Assembly (NCBI RefSeq): GCF_010233585.1
Contig: NZ_CP045997.1
Location: 3,683,779 to 3,747,778 of the forward strand
Source of the DNA: Spirosoma endbachense
GTDB lineage: Bacteria; Bacteroidota; Bacteroidia; Cytophagales; Spirosomataceae
Reading direction: 5' to 3'
Length of the DNA: 64,000 nucleotides
Of this stretch, positions 61,114 through 64,000 are shown one piece after another. The position numbers and the translations under genes were made by a program. The notes beneath the pieces were generated by a model. The model was given only the letters and a program-made list of their open reading frames with translations, did not search any database and was not told where the DNA came from. Numbering within the stretch: the first letter of the stretch is position 1; each line of letters begins with the position of its first letter.

Positions 61114-61749
61114 TTGGAAAAGTTGCCTCTGGATTTTTATCAATCCCACGATACACTCAGGCTCGCCCAGCTTCTGCTTGGTTGCGAGCTTGTGCATGAG
61201 AACCTCGAAGGCATAACCGCAGGGGTTATCGTTGAAACAGAAGCTTACCTCACCGACGACCCGGCCTGCCATGCTTATCGACGGCAAACAACACGCAATG
61301 CGGCCATGTTTGGCCCCGCCGGAACGTTGTACGTTTATCAGATCTACAATCACTACAATTGCATAAACGTCGTTACCGGGCCAGAGGGAGTCGGCGAAGC
61401 TGTGCTAATTCGCGCTTTGGAGCCCACAGAAGGCATTGAATTGATGGGCTTTCGACGCAATGACGCGTTTAAGACGGGTTTTGAACGATACCGAAATAAT
61501 ACAATAGATTCCTCAAGTGCCAATGGTCAGCGTAATCTCTGCAATGGCCCCGGAAAGCTGACAATCGCGATGGGCATTGATCGGCAGAAACATAATTCCT
61601 CCTCGCTAACAACGGGCGAACTGTTCATTCGTGGGCCGGTATTTCATGATTTCGATATGGTAACAACCACCCGAATTGGCCTCACTCGCGGAGCCGATTT
61701 GCCGTATCGGTTTTACATAAGCGGGAATCGGTATATCAGTAAAAAGTGA
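61114..61749 (+). CDS. DNA-3-methyladenine glycosylase (AAG/MPG type)
   Basis: A 211-aa base-excision repair glycosylase. It has ARLLG-type start (LAQLLLGCELVHE), the catalytic segment VETEAYLTDDPACHAYR, the intercalating loop GTLYVYQIYNHYNCINVV and the end RIGLTRGADLPYRFYISGNRYIS. The start is a TTG; no in-frame ATG lies nearby upstream. It removes alkylated purines from DNA. It is convergent with lepB, with only two bases between the stops. Confidence 0.92.
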   Translation: MEKLPLDFYQSHDTLRLAQLLLGCELVHENLEGITAGVIVETEAYLTDDPACHAYRRQTTRNAAMFGPAGTLYVYQIYNHYNCINVVTGPEGVGEAVLIRALEPTEGIELMGFRRNDAFKTGFERYRNNTIDSSSANGQRNLCNGPGKLTIAMGIDRQKHNSSSLTTGELFIRGPVFHDFDMVTTTRIGLTRGADLPYRFYISGNRYISKK

Positions 61750-61751
61750 GC

Positions 61752-62921
61752 TTAGTCAACTAGCCGCAACAGGCGGTTCCAGCGAATTTTTTGCCAGAAA
61801 GAGGCCGGATCGGGATCTATCGACATCCAGACCAAAACCGCTTTGCCTACAATGTGGTCCTCCGGTACAAAGCCCCAAAACCGCGAATCTTCTGAATTAT
61901 GGCGGTTATCGCCCATCATAAAATAGTAATCCTGGCTGAATGTATAGGCGGTAATTAGCTGATCGTCAACCTTGATGCTTGCCGGTGTCAGGGCTACTTT
62001 ATGGTTTCCTTCATATCGCTCAATCAGGGTTCCATATAAAGCAATCGTTTGCGGGTTAATGGGTATAGTCATGCCTTTTTTCGGAACTGTTATAGGGCCA
62101 TAATTATCCCGATTCCATGGATGCGCCGAGCCTCCATAAATACCCGGCATTAACTCTCCCGGATGATCCATCATGGGTTCGATGCTTTTTACCCAGTCGA
62201 ACTCCTTAAACCTGGCAATGATGGCTGCCGTTGTGTTTACACTATAGCCAACGAGCGAATTCGTCTTTGTTGAGTCGTTATACTGCTCAAGCGGTTGCCA
62301 GTTGATAAACGGCCCCTCTGGTGATTTGAAATCGTTAACAATATCATATCTGCGAAAAAACCGCTCATCGAGTACTTCGGTCGTTTTGACGAAATAATTG
62401 GTTTCGGCGTGTGCGGGAGTCGGAAACAGCTTCCCGTTAATGTATACCTGTTGCTGGCGTATATCTATCCTGTCGCCGGGAACCCCGATACACCGCTTGA
62501 TGAAATTCGTCTTTAAATCAACCGGATAATCAGGTTCTCCACTTTTGGGAGGAGGATAGTTAAAAACCACGACATCGCCATTTTTCACCTGGGTAAAACC
62601 GGGTAACCGAAACGTTGGCAATTGAATGGCCGTACTGTAGGATGGAATGTTCGTGCCCCAGATTTTCTGATGGGTAAGCGGGACTTGTAAGGGCGTTTTA
62701 AACGTACGCGCGCCATAATGAAGCTTGCTGACAAACAAAAAATCGCCTACCAGCAAACTATTTTCCATAGACGGCGTCGGAATGACAAACGGCTCCATGA
62801 ATAACCAGCGGATAAGTGAAGCGGCAACAACAGCAAACAGGATCGAATCGAACCACTCCCGAAGGAATGATTTTTTTCGTTTGACCGGCTTGCTGGCAGT
62901 TTTTAGTTGAGCATCGAGCAT
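61752..62921 (-). CDS. lepB: Signal peptidase I
   Basis: A 389-aa inner-membrane protease that removes signal peptides. It has an N-terminal membrane helix (~25-45), the nucleophile Ser in [17 protein letters not shown], the general-base Lys in [14 protein letters not shown], and [18 protein letters not shown] ~150-residue insertion between the Lys block and the GDNR block is typical of Bacteroidota LepB. It is monocistronic. Confidence 0.95.
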   Translation of the reverse strand: MLDAQLKTASKPVKRKKSFLREWFDSILFAVVAASLIRWLFMEPFVIPTPSMENSLLVGDFLFVSKLHYGARTFKTPLQVPLTHQKIWGTNIPSYSTAIQLPTFRLPGFTQVKNGDVVVFNYPPPKSGEPDYPVDLKTNFIKRCIGVPGDRIDIRQQQVYINGKLFPTPAHAETNYFVKTTEVLDERFFRRYDIVNDFKSPEGPFINWQPLEQYNDSTKTNSLVGYSVNTTAAIIARFKEFDWVKSIEPMMDHPGELMPGIYGGSAHPWNRDNYGPITVPKKGMTIPINPQTIALYGTLIERYEGNHKVALTPASIKVDDQLITAYTFSQDYYFMMGDNRHNSEDSRFWGFVPEDHIVGKAVLVWMSIDPDPASFWQKIRWNRLLRLVD

Positions 62922-63080
62922 AAACGAATGGGATCAGCGCAGAGATGGTATTAGGGAGAGGCTAACCGTACTCCATTTCCCATTCGACGAAAAACATTTT
63001 GGGGAAAGGTAGGAACCAGGGATATGGAACAGGCTAAATTTTACACTGACGGTCAAACTGCGCGTCGAAGGGAGGCTGCT

Positions 63081-64000
63081 TTACTTTTTATCAAGAAATT
63101 TCACTAAATCCTCAATCGATCGAATACCCAGCTGTTGTGCCTGTTCCCGGCGCATCATCAGGCAATAGCTATTGTTAAAACCCAATGGCTTTAACCAATC
63201 CAGTTGGTATTTCTCACGAAATTGCTGGCGAACGAACTGATATACAGAATCCGGCTGCATTGGCAACGATTTCAGACGCGTGGCCGCCGGTTGCAGAATA
63301 ACCAGCAAACCGGTACCCGTGTATTCGGGATAAAAATCAATAGCCCCCGTTCGTAAGGCGTCGAAGCAGATTTGTGTTCCTCCCAGACCCGTGCGCGTCG
63401 CAACACGCAACCGTGTATGGCCTTCAATTAGCTGCCGGTAAATCTCAGCTAAAATGTATTGCTCCGTAAACACTTTTGATCCCATGACGATCGTCTCTGT
63501 CCGTTCTGTCGATTCAGGCGTTTTATACAAACCCGTTTGTTTCAAAAAATAATGTGCTATGGCTTCCGGGGACTGTTTTTTGTAGTCGGCCTGATAATTC
63601 AGGGCGGTCATAACCGAGTCGGTCAGTTTTCCGGCCAACAGATCAAGCGTTGGGCCGAGATCAGGAAAACGATCCAGCGTGGTTTGCCGCACAATCGGAG
63701 CGGCATCGTAGGGAGGGAACGCATGATGATTGTCCTCAAGCACAAGCAGATCATAGGCTTTGATCCGTCCATCCGTCGAGTAACCGCTGATGATGTCTAC
63801 CTGTTTTCGATGAATCGCTTCATACATCAGGCTCTGGTCAATCAGCCGGGGGCGCAGGTTCAGACCATATGTTTTTGTCAAGCCAGGATAGCCATCGGCC
63901 CGACCGTAAAACTCATGTGCAAAGCCAGCAATCAGTTTATCCTGCCGACCCGGCACCAGGTAAAACGCCGACAGGAAAGGAACCAGTATCAGAAAAGCCA
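63081..64000 (-). CDS. Osmoprotectant-type ABC permease/binding-protein fusion, 5' truncated
   Basis: The frame is open to the window end; bases upstream of 63956 encode a hydrophobic AFLILVPFLSAFYL segment, so the missing part is a membrane permease. After it come the binding-protein lobes in reversed order. First is the lobe normally at the C-terminus (FYGRADGYPGL, IISGYSTDGRIKAYDL, FPPYDAAPIVR). Then comes the normally N-terminal lobe (MGSKVFTEQYILAEIYRQL, GLGGTQICFDALRTG, DFYPEYTGTG, LKPLGFNNSY). The substrate is likely a glycine betaine, choline or related compound. Confidence 0.85.
   Translation of the reverse strand, partial: AFLILVPFLSAFYLVPGRQDKLIAGFAHEFYGRADGYPGLTKTYGLNLRPRLIDQSLMYEAIHRKQVDIISGYSTDGRIKAYDLLVLEDNHHAFPPYDAAPIVRQTTLDRFPDLGPTLDLLAGKLTDSVMTALNYQADYKKQSPEAIAHYFLKQTGLYKTPESTERTETIVMGSKVFTEQYILAEIYRQLIEGHTRLRVATRTGLGGTQICFDALRTGAIDFYPEYTGTGLLVILQPAATRLKSLPMQPDSVYQFVRQQFREKYQLDWLKPLGFNNSYCLMMRREQAQQLGIRSIEDLVKFLDKK

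Overview
The window comes from a Bacteroidota chromosome, most like a Cytophagales member of the Spirosoma type. The grounds are the type-B gliding/T9SS C-terminal domain proteins, TonB receptors with a carboxypeptidase-regulatory-like N-terminus, DUF4270/DUF4907/DUF3570/DUF4266 proteins, LytS/LytTR two-component genes, starts without Shine-Dalgarno sequences, and several promoters of the TTG-N20/21-TAnnTTTG kind. No rRNA, tRNA, IS element or CRISPR array was seen.

Left part (1-17 kb): the 3' end of a DadA-like FAD oxidoreductase; an S41 protease; a Kelch/DUF4907/DUF4270 envelope set; two small hypothetical genes; a Rieske-thioredoxin-ApbE-DUF4266-DUF3570 redox operon; a large T9SS-type Ig-like protein; an AraC/glyoxalase pair; a Tat-exported TIM-barrel protein; and a bestrophin.

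17.3-24.7 kb is a compact class I lanthipeptide-type locus. A recognisable promoter drives a 45-aa precursor (17470-17607), which I identified by direct translation. It is translationally coupled to a degenerate receiver-domain protein and followed by a full-length LanB dehydratase and a 61-aa acidic peptide. Opposite lie two paralogous LytS-type kinases and a LytTR regulator. No LanC or exporter is visible.

24.9-36 kb is mostly housekeeping: YicC, PdxA with a ~173-residue disordered N-terminal extension, a D-2-hydroxyacid dehydrogenase, a seven-repeat IPT/TIG lipoprotein, a MoxR/ChlI-like AAA+ ATPase, a second Ig/T9SS protein paralogous to the first, and a quinone-oxidoreductase-like enzyme.

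36.0-57.4 kb is the highlight. It is a ~21 kb, wholly minus-strand biosynthetic region that appears to join a ribosomally made peptide pathway to a type II fatty acid/polyketide pathway. Seven small tandem paralogous precursor genes (40869-42357) share an IVELE(E/D)RFE leader and an invariant Arg-Cys-Ser core start. Around them are an arginase fused to a PqqD-like peptide-binding domain (candidate peptide arginase, Arg to ornithine), a PqqD-M50 membrane protease, and a LanB-like protein lacking the elimination domain (candidate peptide aminoacyl-tRNA ligase or half-dehydratase). There is also an LPLAT-type acyltransferase with a possible PqqD-like tail. The lipid half has an ACP, ketosynthase, chain-length-factor-like partner, dehydratase, ketoreductase, AMP-ligase, phosphopantetheinyl transferase and type II thioesterase. 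Two TonB receptors, a DUF2141 protein, a TPR protein and an XRE regulator complete it. The working model is a lipidated, ornithine-containing RiPP; this is inference, not demonstrated.

57.7-64 kb: an XRE-DUF4870 protein, a serine hydrolase, a DUF2306 membrane protein, 3-methyladenine glycosylase, signal peptidase I, and the 3' end of an osmoprotectant-type permease/binding-protein fusion whose binding-domain lobes run in reversed order.
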